64,000 bases of DNA from Hyunsoonleella aquatilis (GCF_014270105.1 NZ_JACNMF010000002.1:558001-622000); one strand, 5' to 3'; shown: positions 6,375 through 14,953, counted from the stretch's first letter. Numbers and translations: made by a program. Notes: generated by a model not told the origin, from the sequence alone.

Positions 6375-9067
6375 AGCTAAGCTTCATTTGGCAACTCACT
6401 CGAATGAATAATCGATATTTAGAACTTGGCTTTGACCTGCAAGGTTTTGAAAACCTTGTAGGTCTGTCTTGTGGAATAGGTAATACCTACAAGGTTTTCA
6501 AAACCTTGCAGGAAGTTAAAACGCGTTTATTTCTTTCTCTTTTACTTTTAAGCTCCATAAGTTTTTCCCAAAATCTTGAGGAGCAAATTTATGTGGCAAC
6601 TGAAACTTTTATTGCAAATCCAAATAACGGATCGCTTCAACTTCTAAGTAAGAAAGAATCACAATTTAAGACTCTTGTAAATACCAAAGACGAGCAATTG
6701 GCCTTAGTGTTTTTGCAATGCCATAAAGGATATTATCTGAACCAAAATTCACGATTAAAAGAAGCTATCACTACTTATGAAGACGCCCTTAAACGCTTTA
6801 ATGCGAATGACCTTTCCGAGCTTTCTGATTTTGATATTATTGAAAGCTGTTTGAAACCCTTAGGTAACCTTTACACCAAAACAGGGGATTTTACCAATGC
6901 GGAAAGCACGATTAAACAATACATTTTTATAGCGGAAAAAAACAATAATAGTTCTCACCAAATAAGTGGCATTATCAATCTTGCTAAACTCTACCAAACG
7001 ATTGGGAAGCATGATATCGTCCTTAATTTGACTTCGGATTATACCGAACATCCAGAAATCAGTAAGGCTCAAAAGCAAAAACTCATTACAATTAGGGTTG
7101 ATAGCCAAATTGCATCGGGCTATGAAGACATTTCCATTCCCTTTGATGACAAGGAAAGTTATGCCATTGCCTTACAAAATAAAGATTATGTCTCAGCTTT
7201 AAGCTTATTTCAAAAGTTGAAGTCCAAACAATTTTCACATGAAAGTCTACCTAAACGGCAATTAGCAAAACTTTTGGTGCAGGAAGCAAAACTCTATATG
7301 CTTTTGGAACAAAACACAAAAGTTATTGAAAGTTTAGATGGAGCATTACAATTGCTACTGCCCAATTTTAATGGAAATACACTTCCCAAAAAGCAGGGTT
7401 TATATGCTGAAAACACCTTTATCGAAATTTTTGATTTGTATGCTGAAATCCATACGGAAATCACTTCATCTTTAAATTTTTACGACTTAAGCTTTCATGT
7501 TTGGAATCTGTTGCGCGACGGATGGACGTCGCAAGACACCAAAATCATAAACCAAACGGACCATAAAATCCGTAGTGAAAAATGTATCGATTTGCTGTAT
7601 CAGGCTTATATGAACGCCGAGGACAAGTCCTATATTTTAAGGGCATTTCAATATTCAGAAGATAGTCGGGCATCCACTTTAAAAGACATATTTCATAAAA
7701 AATCACGATTGCAAAAGCATCCAAACGATACTTTATTGATTGAAGAATATGAGCTTTTGAAAGAGCAAGAGCGCATGACAAGCCAATTGATACAAGAACA
7801 ATTAGGGGAAAATAGAGCATCTAAAATACACGAATTAAACAGAGGACTATCAGAAATCAGCATAGAACTGAAACGGCTGAATGAAGCCATTTCAAAACAC
7901 CTTGATGAGGACTACAAAGGGCTTTCAATAGAAGCCATTCAAGAAAAATTGTCCAAAGATAATACGGTCTTGATGACCTATTTTTATGGAAAGTATAACA
8001 TCTACCAATTTGTGGTCACACCCCATCAAATTCAAATGAATAGAATCGAACTCAATGTTAAAACGAAAGAGAGTATCACGGGGTTTGTTCACCTTTTTGA
8101 TAGCCCCAAAGCAATAAACAGCGACATTCAAAAGTTTTCGGAATACGCGTTTGAACTGTTTAAATCATTGAAGTTTGATGCTGTTTCAAATTCTAAAACT
8201 ATCATCCTCATTCCAGATGGGCTATTGAATTTTGTACCGTTTGAAACACTTCTTTCCGAAGAAACCCAAACCACATCGTTTTCTAAAATGCCCTTTGTTG
8301 TAAAAAATCAAAACATTGTATATAACTCCAGCGCATTCTTTTATATTTCTGAAAGCATTCCAACTGAAAACACCTCTCTTCTCGGCATATTTCCAGTTTT
8401 TGAAAACACAGACAGAACACTCACCTACTCCATAAACGAAGCGGAGGCTATTAAAAATGAAATGCATCCAAAACTTTTAATGCGCCAAGAAGCTTCAAAA
8501 AGTAATTTTATTATAAATGCCAAACATCATGGGGTTTTGCATTTATCCACGCATGCTAGCGCTGTCCCTGCCACAATTGATTTTTATGATAAAAACCTAT
8601 CCCTTAACGAACTTTACAGTTTGGATTTAAATCCCCAATTGGTAGTTTTAAGTGCCTGCGAAACTGGCATTGGAACACTTCGTAAAGGTGAGGGGGCAAT
8701 GAGTATTGCCCGTGGATTTCAATATGCTGGAGCAAAAAATGTACTGTTTTCACTGTGGCAAATCAATGATTTATCCACTTCAGAAATAATGTCATTCTTT
8801 TACCATCATTATGGCAATACCCAATCGCCTCATTTTTCCAATCGCCAATCGAAGTTGGACTATTTAGAAGATGAAACTATTGGGAATGTTAAAAAATCTC
8901 CATACTACTGGGGTGCTTTTGTATATTATGGTGACCTCGTAAAGCCCGGAAAGCCGTTCACCCTTTATTATATCATTGCAGGAACCCTATTTATTTCGAT
9001 TATAGTACTTTTGCTTTTGAAATACAATCGCTCTCATGGAAAAAACGCTACAGGGATTTCTTCTTGA
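6362..9067 (+). CDS. TPR-CHAT domain protein (caspase-like peptidase) with signal peptide and C-terminal membrane anchor
   Basis: The open frame gives 901 residues. TPR-like helices fill about 75-450 and a CHAT domain about 560-840. The predicted catalytic pair is His731 in HLSTHAS and Cys766 in LSACETGIG, both intact. A membrane segment lies near the end (YYIIAGTLFISIIVLLLL). An obvious signal sequence (KTRLFLSLLLLSSISFSQ) begins only at residue 53. The 52 residues before it are largely encoded by two palindromic repeats (6434-6464, 6486-6512), so the original start seems to have been displaced. Possible starts are 6362, 6404 or TTG at 6506. CHAT proteins are caspase-like peptidases. The topology here suggests a periplasmic enzyme anchored in the inner membrane. 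The last 32 bases overlap the aspartic protease gene. Confidence 0.85.
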   Translation: MEVLKLSFIWQLTRMNNRYLELGFDLQGFENLVGLSCGIGNTYKVFKTLQEVKTRLFLSLLLLSSISFSQNLEEQIYVATETFIANPNNGSLQLLSKKESQFKTLVNTKDEQLALVFLQCHKGYYLNQNSRLKEAITTYEDALKRFNANDLSELSDFDIIESCLKPLGNLYTKTGDFTNAESTIKQYIFIAEKNNNSSHQISGIINLAKLYQTIGKHDIVLNLTSDYTEHPEISKAQKQKLITIRVDSQIASGYEDISIPFDDKESYAIALQNKDYVSALSLFQKLKSKQFSHESLPKRQLAKLLVQEAKLYMLLEQNTKVIESLDGALQLLLPNFNGNTLPKKQGLYAENTFIEIFDLYAEIHTEITSSLNFYDLSFHVWNLLRDGWTSQDTKIINQTDHKIRSEKCIDLLYQAYMNAEDKSYILRAFQYSEDSRASTLKDIFHKKSRLQKHPNDTLLIEEYELLKEQERMTSQLIQEQLGENRASKIHELNRGLSEISIELKRLNEAISKHLDEDYKGLSIEAIQEKLSKDNTVLMTYFYGKYNIYQFVVTPHQIQMNRIELNVKTKESITGFVHLFDSPKAINSDIQKFSEYAFELFKSLKFDAVSNSKTIILIPDGLLNFVPFETLLSEETQTTSFSKMPFVVKNQNIVYNSSAFFYISESIPTENTSLLGIFPVFENTDRTLTYSINEAEAIKNEMHPKLLMRQEASKSNFIINAKHHGVLHLSTHASAVPATIDFYDKNLSLNELYSLDLNPQLVVLSACETGIGTLRKGEGAMSIARGFQYAGAKNVLFSLWQINDLSTSEIMSFFYHHYGNTQSPHFSNRQSKLDYLEDETIGNVKKSPYYWGAFVYYGDLVKPGKPFTLYYIIAGTLFISIIVLLLLKYNRSHGKNATGISS
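6434..6464. repeat. GACCTGCAAGGTTTTGAAAACCTTGTAGGTC-type palindrome, copy at the CHAT gene start
   Basis: A 31-base palindrome of the same family as 602-632. It reads through in frame as DLQGFENLVG in the extended CHAT open reading frame. Confidence 0.85.
6486..6512. repeat. Second CCTACAAGGTTTT...AAAACCTTGCAGG palindrome at the CHAT gene start
   Basis: A 27-base copy lies 21 bases after the previous one and ends 3 codons before the signal-peptide region. With the first copy it forms a pair of facing repeats that replaces the expected 5' end of the gene. Confidence 0.85.
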
Positions 9068-9479
9068 AAAAGGTTATACTAAAATCAAGTTGAAGCTCAC
9101 TAAAACGAATCATTTTGAAATTAAAGCGACTATAAATGGCATAAAAGGGAACTTTATTTTAGACACCGGAGCATCCAGTTCCTGCGTTGGATTTGAAGGG
9201 ATAGACACATTTAAATTGAAGGTAAAGGATTCTTCTATTTTGGCCGCCGGTGCGGGAGCAACAGATATGGAAACAAAAATGTCCAGAAAAAACAAGGTGA
9301 AGATTGGTAAGTGGAACCACGATAAAGTGGTTTTGGTGCTGTTCAACTTGGTTCATGTAAATACAGCTTTGGTCAATCACAATTCAAAACCCGTGGACGG
9401 CATTATCGGTGCTGATATTCTAAAAAAAGGGAAAGCCGTCATCGATTATGAAAAAAAATATCTATATTTAAAATTGTAA
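9036..9479 (+). CDS. Retropepsin-like aspartic protease
   Basis: This 147-residue protein contains the aspartic protease active-site motif ILDTGAS (Asp43) and the matching hydrophobic-glycine element DGIIGADIL near residue 122. This is the pattern of single-domain retroviral-type proteases that work as homodimers. No signal peptide or membrane segment is visible, so the protein is expected to be cytosolic. The start overlaps the CHAT gene by 32 bases, which points to translational coupling. Together with the CHAT peptidase and the response regulator that follows, it forms a compact proteolysis/signalling cassette. The substrate cannot be told from sequence. Confidence 0.85.
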   Translation: MEKTLQGFLLEKGYTKIKLKLTKTNHFEIKATINGIKGNFILDTGASSSCVGFEGIDTFKLKVKDSSILAAGAGATDMETKMSRKNKVKIGKWNHDKVVLVLFNLVHVNTALVNHNSKPVDGIIGADILKKGKAVIDYEKKYLYLKL

Positions 9480-9532
9480 GTCTGTAAGGGGCTTTTGAAG
9501 TAGTTAATAGCCACGTAAACTCCCTAAGTTTA

Positions 9533-10165
9533 ATGCATACATCTATAGTGATAGCTGATGACCATCCGCTAATGCTAAGAGGTCTGACCGATTTCTTAAC
9601 GTCCAAAGGCTACAATATTTTGGGCAGTGCTACAGATGGTAAAACAGCCTACAACCTTATTGTTAAGCTCAAACCCAAAATTGCTATTCTGGATATTAGA
9701 ATGCCTTATAAAACGGGTTTAGAAATTGCCGAAGAGGTGAAAAAAAATGAACTGCCCACTAAAGTCGTGCTGATTACTTTTGATAAAGAAGAGGAATTAT
9801 ATGATAAAGCACTGGAGCATGGGGTGTACGGTTATATTCTGAAAGATTTTGCTATTGAGGAAATTGAAACCTGCATCGCCCACGTGGAAAACAATCAACC
9901 CTATTTCAGTGAGGAAATAGCAACCTACTTGAACCACAGCAATCCATCAAAAAAACCAAAAGAACTTGAGCTTCTCACCAAATCCGAACTAAAAATAGTT
10001 AAGCTCATTGCCGAAAATAAAACCTCTTTGGAAATTGCAGGTGATCTTAACATTTCACCGAGAACGGTAGACAAACACCGTAGCAATATAGTGGCCAAAC
10101 TAAATTTGGATAATAAACCGACTTCCCTGTCCGTTTGGGCCAACCTTAACAAGCCTTTCCTATAA
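9533..10165 (+). CDS. LuxR/NarL-family response regulator
   Basis: This 210-residue protein has a receiver domain at 1-120 with the acidic pair ADD (9-10), phospho-acceptor Asp54 in ILDIRMP and the conserved Lys in LKDF. A LuxR-type helix-turn-helix lies at about 143-205 (LTKSELKIVKLIAENKTSLEIAGDLNISPRTVDKH). No histidine kinase lies next to it, although such regulators in this phylum are often paired with TPR kinases; here TPR-CHAT and aspartic protease genes take that place. Two near-perfect AATACGTA-N4-TACGTATT palindromes just downstream (10167, 10313) are plausible binding sites for it (inference). Confidence 0.9.
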   Translation: MHTSIVIADDHPLMLRGLTDFLTSKGYNILGSATDGKTAYNLIVKLKPKIAILDIRMPYKTGLEIAEEVKKNELPTKVVLITFDKEEELYDKALEHGVYGYILKDFAIEEIETCIAHVENNQPYFSEEIATYLNHSNPSKKPKELELLTKSELKIVKLIAENKTSLEIAGDLNISPRTVDKHRSNIVAKLNLDNKPTSLSVWANLNKPFL

Positions 10166-10166
10166 A

Positions 10167-10186
10167 AATACGTAGATATACGTATT
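10167..10186. promoter_or_regulatory. Palindromic operator-like site 1
   Basis: AATACGTA-GATA-TACGTATT, a perfect 8+8 inverted repeat directly after the response-regulator stop codon. Confidence 0.55.
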
Positions 10187-10254
10187 GTTTTTATTGAATC
10201 TAGAATGTAATTTTACCATGCTATTAATTAGTTCTTAGGGAGAATTATTAAAAA

Positions 10255-10283
10255 GCTCTAGGCTGTAACGGTCTGGGGCTTTT
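10255..10283 (+). ncRNA. Hairpin of regulatory unit 1 (terminator-like)
   Basis: GCTCTAGGC (10255-10263) pairs over all nine positions, with some G-U, with GTCTGGGGC (10271-10279) around the loop TGTAACG, flanked by AAAA and TTTT. It follows the sequence CTATTAATTAGTTCTT...GAGAATTA. The same design recurs 150 bases downstream with different, still pairing, stem bases. Confidence 0.5.
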
Positions 10284-10312
10284 GCATTTTAAAGCCTATC
10301 GTTTCCCTTGAA

Positions 10313-10332
10313 AATACGTATAAGTGCGTATT
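10313..10332. promoter_or_regulatory. Palindromic operator-like site 2
   Basis: AATACGTA-TAAG-TGCGTATT, one mismatch from perfect, 146 bases after site 1 and preceding the second hairpin unit and the small membrane peptide. Confidence 0.55.
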
Positions 10333-10403
10333 TTTTTTTAGCTGAATACACCCTAAATTTACAGTAGCTATTAATCAATTCTTTTGAGAGAGAATTACCT
10401 GAA

Positions 10404-10428
10404 GCTCTGTGCGGTAACAGCACAGAGT
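10404..10428 (+). ncRNA. Hairpin of regulatory unit 2
   Basis: GCTCTGTGC (10404-10412) pairs with GCACAGAGT (10420-10428) around loop GGTAACA. Compared with unit 1, stem positions 6 and 7 changed on both sides (A-U to G-C, G-C to U-A) while the GUAAC loop core stayed. It lies 38 bases before the ATG of the 33-residue peptide, so it could act as a leader element. Confidence 0.5.
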
Positions 10429-10465
10429 TTCTATTCATATCTTAGAAGAACCCTTACCCATCATC

Positions 10466-10567
10466 ATGAAAACGACGAATACTATCTTGGACCGATCCTT
10501 CGCAATTGGTTTGGCGGTTTTGGTTATTGCCGTCATTGCGATAAACCTACTAGTAATCTTCTATTAA
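10466..10567 (+). CDS. Candidate 33-residue single-span membrane peptide
   Basis: ATG 10466 to TAA 10565 encodes MKTTNTILDRSFAIGL and then a hydrophobic run (AVLVIAVIAINLLVIFY) that would span the membrane once. It sits between the duplicated palindrome/hairpin units and a strong terminator, which is the setting expected of a small transcribed gene. The core resembles the 28-residue peptide at 4241. A longer overlapping frame starting at 10384 has no recognisable features and is less convincing. Confidence 0.45.
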   Translation: MKTTNTILDRSFAIGLAVLVIAVIAINLLVIFY

Positions 10568-10601
10568 TCTTTTCATTTAGTTTATTTAGTTAGTTGAAAT
10601 G

Positions 10602-10636
10602 AAAAACCCCGAAACACATTGTTTCGGGGTTTTTTC
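10602..10636. terminator. Bidirectional rho-independent terminator
   Basis: CCCCGAAACA (10607-10616) pairs perfectly with TGTTTCGGGG (10620-10629). It has A5 on the left and T6 on the right, serving the plus-strand peptide gene and the minus-strand atpDC operon. Confidence 0.9.
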
Positions 10637-10654
10637 TATTGAAGTTAGTTTTTA

Positions 10655-10930
10655 TTAATCTGCCAGAACAATCACTCTATTGTCCTTCATCTCAATCGTA
10701 CCTGAATTTATCGGCAACCAAAATCCTCTATCGGATTTCTTGAATTTTGCTTCTACCTCTTCATCCAAAGTGATGTTTCCAGCAATTTTTACATTGCCCT
10801 CTTTCAATAAGGAAACAATTGGTGCGTGATCCTTTAGCATTTCAAATTCACCATTAACGCCAGGTACAGAAACAGAGTCTACTTCTCCGCTAAAAAGCGT
10901 GGCTTCAGGTGATACAATTTCTAAATACAT
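10655..10930 (-). CDS. atpC: F1F0 ATP synthase subunit epsilon
   Basis: This 91-residue protein begins MYLEIVSPEATLFSGEVDSVSVPGVNGEFEMLKDHAPIVSLL, the characteristic N-terminal beta-sandwich of the epsilon subunit. The C-terminal helical domain is absent, as is usual for the short epsilon of Bacteroidota. It belongs to the central stalk and couples rotation of the membrane rotor to catalysis in the F1 head. It lies 79 bases after atpD on the same strand. In this phylum atpD and atpC form a unit separate from the other atp genes, as here. The gap holds a CAGTATT tandem repeat. Confidence 0.95.
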   Translation of the reverse strand: MYLEIVSPEATLFSGEVDSVSVPGVNGEFEMLKDHAPIVSLLKEGNVKIAGNITLDEEVEAKFKKSDRGFWLPINSGTIEMKDNRVIVLAD

Positions 10931-10937
10931 AGTTTTT

Positions 10938-10970
10938 CAGTATTCAGTATTCAGTATTCAGTATTCAGTA
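10938..10970. repeat. Tandem heptamer repeat (CAGTATT)
   Basis: Four full copies of CAGTATT plus CAGTA occupy 10938-10970 in the atpD-atpC gap. Copy number could vary by replication slippage. It lies just before the atpC start in the transcription direction. Confidence 0.85.
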
Positions 10971-11009
10971 GCAAAACTGCTGACTGCCACTGTAAACTGC
11001 TTACTAGTT

Positions 11010-12521
<1,512 letters not shown>

Positions 12522-12578
12522 TTATGTATTTAATATTATGCGACTTAATTGAAAAAAGCCTCGTTTAGTTTTCGCGTG

Positions 12579-12586
12579 CAAAGATA
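12579..12586 (-). promoter_or_regulatory. -7 promoter element (TATCTTTG) of atpDC
   Basis: On the reverse strand this is TATCTTTG followed by C, matching the Bacteroidota consensus TAnnTTTG. Confidence 0.65.
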
Positions 12587-12631
12587 TATTTTTTAATTTA
12601 AAACTGAACCCGTTTAAAACGATTTTTTCCA

Positions 12632-12663
12632 ATAAAAAAGCACCCTCGAAACAAAGGTGCTTT
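12632..12663 (-). terminator. Rho-independent terminator after rplY
   Basis: AAAGCACC (12638-12644 region) pairs with GGTGCTTT (12656-12663). The run of A on the left becomes a T-run on the reverse strand just beyond the L25 stop codon. Confidence 0.8.
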
Positions 12664-12694
12664 ATGGTTATCGGTTAAGATAAGTTTATTCTTG

Positions 12695-13351
12695 TTACGC
12701 TTCGGCAGGTGCTTCTGAAGCTGGAGTTTCAGCTCCACCTTCTGCGGCAGCTTCTGCGCCTTCTTCGCCTTCAAGTTCTTCTTCGTCTTCGTCATCAAGA
12801 ATCGCTGTTCTTGCGGTTTTGATTTGACAAACCACTGTATTATCCGTATGAAGGAAACGGTACTTTTCGCTAGCCAAATCACCAACATACACTTTATCAC
12901 CTATTTTCATTGGCGTAATGTCTATTTCGATAAAATCTGGGAGGTTTGCAGGTAACGCTTTAATCCGAAGCTTTCTGTTGTTTCGTCTTAAAACACCTCC
13001 ATTTTTAACCCCTCTTGAATTACCTACAAGGTTAACAGGGATATCCAAAGCAATTTCCTTGTCCTCGAACAATTGATAGAAATCTACGTGAAGAATTCTA
13101 TCCGATACAGGGTGGAATTGAATGTCCTGTAATACTGCATTTAAAGTCTGCCCGTTGTCAAGCTCAATCACAACTGTATGCGCATTAGGCGTGTATACAA
13201 GTTTTGAGAAAGCCAATTCTGGTGCAGAGAAATGCACTGGCTTGTCTCCCCCGTATAATACGCAAGGAACCTGACCAGCATTACGTAAGGCTTTTGTTGC
13301 TTTTTTGCCCACGCTTTCTCTTTGAGATCCGTTGATTGTAATTGATTTCAT
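12695..13351 (-). CDS. rplY: 50S ribosomal protein L25/general stress protein Ctc
   Basis: This 218-residue protein starts with [35 protein letters not shown], the 5S-rRNA-binding L25 domain. A C-terminal TL5/Ctc beta domain follows ([28 protein letters not shown] ... [10 protein letters not shown]). It then has a low-complexity acidic/alanine tail ([17 protein letters not shown]), as in other long L25 proteins of this phylum. It binds 5S rRNA in the large subunit. It lies 44 bases after prs on the same strand, an arrangement common in Flavobacteriaceae. Confidence 0.96.
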   Translation of the reverse strand: MKSITINGSQRESVGKKATKALRNAGQVPCVLYGGDKPVHFSAPELAFSKLVYTPNAHTVVIELDNGQTLNAVLQDIQFHPVSDRILHVDFYQLFEDKEIALDIPVNLVGNSRGVKNGGVLRRNNRKLRIKALPANLPDFIEIDITPMKIGDKVYVGDLASEKYRFLHTDNTVVCQIKTARTAILDDEDEEELEGEEGAEAAAEGGAETPASEAPAEA

Positions 13352-13395
13352 TGTTATATATTAATTATTACTATTCTTTCTTAAAAATTTAGAAT

Positions 13396-14337
13396 TTACA
13401 TTACAAACTTAGAGCTGATAGATCGGTTATGGTGTACTTTGTCCATCACTTCAGCAAATAAATCCGCACAGCTCAATACTCTAATTTTATCGCTTTTTTG
13501 GGTTAACGGAATGGAATCTGTTACGATTAATTCCTCCAATTTAGATTCGGCCAATCTTTCATAGGCAGTTCCTGACAATACAGGATGCGTACAAATGGCT
13601 CTAACACTGAGCGCTCCTCTTTCCATCATTAAATCAGCAGCTTTGGTTAATGTACCCGCAGTGTCTACCATGTCATCTACCAAAACAACATTCTTACCCT
13701 TTACATCACCAATTAATTCCATATGCGAAATCACATTGGCCTTTGCGCGTTGTTTGTAGCAGATTACCACATCGCTCTCCAATGCTTTTGAATAGGCATA
13801 AGCCCTTTTCGATCCACCCATATCCGGAGATGCTACCGTTAAATTCGGCAGATTTAAACTTTTCAAATAGGGCAAAAATATAATAGAGGCATATAAATGA
13901 TCTACGGGCTTTTCAAAAAACCCTTGAATTTGATCAGCATGCAAATCCATCGTTATAATTCTCGTAGCACCGGCAGCCTCCAACATTTTGGCTACTAATT
14001 TTGCCGCAATCGGCACCCTTGGTTTGTCTTTTCTATCCTGTCTTGCCCAACCGAAATAAGGCATTACCGCAGTAATATGTCTTGCAGAAGCTCGTTTGGC
14101 TGCATCGACCATCAACAACATTTCCATTAAATTCCTTGGCTCAGGATGTGTTGACCCAATGATGAAAATTCTTGTCCCCCGGATGGATTCCTCATAAGAT
14201 GGTTGGAATTCCCCATCACTGTAGGTAGAGGTAATTACATTGCCCAAAGGTTCTCCAAATGCTTTGGCAATTTTTTCACCCAATTCCCTACTTTGAGTAC
14301 AAGCAAAAATCTTTGCTTCTGTATTTACAACGGCCAT
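13396..14337 (-). CDS. prs: Ribose-phosphate pyrophosphokinase (PRPP synthetase)
   Basis: This 313-residue protein makes PRPP from ribose 5-phosphate and ATP for nucleotide, histidine and NAD synthesis. The N-terminus has the family pattern FACTQSRELGEKIAKAFG and YSDGEFQPSYEESIRG. The ATP and Mg sites are FGWARQDRKDKPRVPI and ITMDLHADQIQGFF. The PRPP-binding loop is VVLVDDMVDTAGTL. The length matches class I enzymes. The start at 14337 follows a TAAATTTG -7 box at 14398-14391 by 53 bases. L25 follows closely downstream. Confidence 0.98.
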   Translation of the reverse strand: MAVVNTEAKIFACTQSRELGEKIAKAFGEPLGNVITSTYSDGEFQPSYEESIRGTRIFIIGSTHPEPRNLMEMLLMVDAAKRASARHITAVMPYFGWARQDRKDKPRVPIAAKLVAKMLEAAGATRIITMDLHADQIQGFFEKPVDHLYASIIFLPYLKSLNLPNLTVASPDMGGSKRAYAYSKALESDVVICYKQRAKANVISHMELIGDVKGKNVVLVDDMVDTAGTLTKAADLMMERGALSVRAICTHPVLSGTAYERLAESKLEELIVTDSIPLTQKSDKIRVLSCADLFAEVMDKVHHNRSISSKFVM

Positions 14338-14390
14338 GGTTAACGTGTTGTTTAGGCAGTGCTTAAGCCACCTTAATTTTTAACGAGGTG

Positions 14391-14398
14391 CAAATTTA
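14391..14398 (-). promoter_or_regulatory. -7 promoter element (TAAATTTG) of prs
   Basis: The reverse strand reads TAAATTTGC, matching TAnnTTTG, upstream of the prs-rplY unit. Confidence 0.6.
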
Positions 14399-14464
14399 TA
14401 CATTTATTTTAACCTGAAACCCATATTGCTTAGTATTTTTTGATTGTAATTCCAGAAAAAAAAT

Positions 14465-14472
14465 TATTTTTG
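14465..14472 (+). promoter_or_regulatory. -7 promoter element (TATTTTTG) of the tRNA-Leu locus
   Basis: TATTTTTG followed by C lies 13 bases before the first tRNA-Leu fragment. This is the distance expected for a promoter that once drove the intact tRNA directly. Confidence 0.6.
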
Positions 14473-14484
14473 CAGTCCAAAATC

Positions 14485-14524
14485 GCTCAAGTGGCAATCC
14501 CGATAGCTATCGGGAGGTAGACGC
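14485..14524 (+). pseudogene. tRNA-Leu 5' fragment 1, interrupted in the D arm by a palindrome
   Basis: GCTCAAGTGGC (14485-14495) and GGTAGACGC (14516-14524) are identical to the 5' part of the intact tRNA-Leu at 14866. Between them the short GGAATT segment is replaced by AA plus TCCCGATAGCTATCGGGA (14498-14515), the palindrome also found at 2198, 4060 and 60948. The rest of the tRNA is missing. Confidence 0.8.
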
Positions 14525-14530
14525 ACAAAT

Positions 14531-14579
14531 GCTCAAGTGGCGGAATTGGTAGACCTGTCTGCCGACAGGCAGGCGCGCT
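14531..14579 (+). pseudogene. tRNA-Leu 5' fragment 2, interrupted in the D arm by a second palindrome family
   Basis: 14531-14554 matches the first 24 bases of the intact tRNA-Leu exactly. A 19-base CTGTCTGCCGACAGGCAGG insert (14555-14573) follows. CGCGCT (14574-14579) then resumes the tRNA, and homology ends there. The insert is a variant of the perfect palindrome CCTGCCTGCCGGCAGGCAGG at 56261-56280. Confidence 0.8.
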
Positions 14580-14602
14580 TAGCAAGATATGTTCTTAAAA
14601 TT

Positions 14603-14863
14603 ATGTTTTATATTTATGCAATTGCCAGCGTTGAAAAGAACTATATTTATGTGGGGTTGACAAAAAATGTGGATGATCGAGTTCTTAGGCATAATATGGG
14701 AAGAGAAAGAACGACTAGAGCTTATCGCCCATTCGAATTGATCTTCGAAGAATCTGTAGATGGTTCAAGAAGTGAAGCTCGAAAAAGAGAAAAATATTGG
14801 AAATCTGGAGTTGGAAAAGAACAGCTCAGAAAGATTAGAGATAAACACAGACTATCAAGTTAA
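14603..14863 (+). CDS. Small GIY-YIG nuclease-domain protein lodged between tRNA-Leu copies
   Basis: The 86-residue protein starts MFYIYAIASVEKNYIYVGLTKNVDDRVLRHN. The paired YIYAI...YVGLT strands are the GIY-YIG signature, Arg26-His30 helps form the active site, and the basic helix SRSEARKREKYWKSGVGKE follows. The ATG at 14603 is preferred; the frame stays open upstream to 14537, but that part is tRNA fragment and palindrome. It has the single-domain length of the UPF0213/YhbQ-like group. The gene is bounded by direct repeats of the tRNA-Leu 5' end, with the intact tRNA 2 bases after its stop, which suggests a mobile or tRNA-targeting element. Function is inferred from the domain only. Confidence 0.85.
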   Translation: MFYIYAIASVEKNYIYVGLTKNVDDRVLRHNMGRERTTRAYRPFELIFEESVDGSRSEARKREKYWKSGVGKEQLRKIRDKHRLSS

Positions 14864-14865
14864 AT

Positions 14866-14947
14866 GCTCAAGTGGCGGAATTGGTAGACGCGCTGGATTC
14901 AAAATCCAGTTCCTTCGGGAGTGTGGGTTCGATTCCCACCTTGAGTA
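14866..14947 (+). tRNA. tRNA-Leu (anticodon CAA)
   Basis: The 82-base gene folds completely. The acceptor GCTCAAG pairs with CTTGAGT (terminal G-U), followed by discriminator A. The anticodon stem CTGGA/TCCAG encloses loop TTCAAAA with anticodon CAA. There is a class II variable arm (TTCCTTCGGGAGT), and the T arm is GTGGG-TTCGATT-CCCAC. CCA is not encoded. Transcription must now pass through two tRNA fragments and the GIY-YIG gene, or start inside that region. Confidence 0.97.
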
Positions 14948-14953
14948 CTTCAC

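Noticed and set aside
10384-10593. 69-codon frame overlapping the small membrane peptide
   Set aside because: No domain, signal or composition support. It runs through the hairpin, and the other frame (10466) looks more protein-like.
10938-10970. CRISPR-like array at the CAGTATT repeats
   Set aside because: The unit is only 7 bases with no spacers. This is a simple tandem repeat. No CRISPR array or cas gene was found in the window.
12598-12900. 100-codon minus-strand frame overlapping rplY
   Set aside because: It covers the L25 tail in another frame plus the terminator. The lysine-rich product results from the reading frame shift.
14537-14602. Extended start of the GIY-YIG frame at 14537
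   Set aside because: The extra 22 codons come from tRNA-Leu fragment and palindrome sequence. The domain begins exactly at the ATG at 14603.
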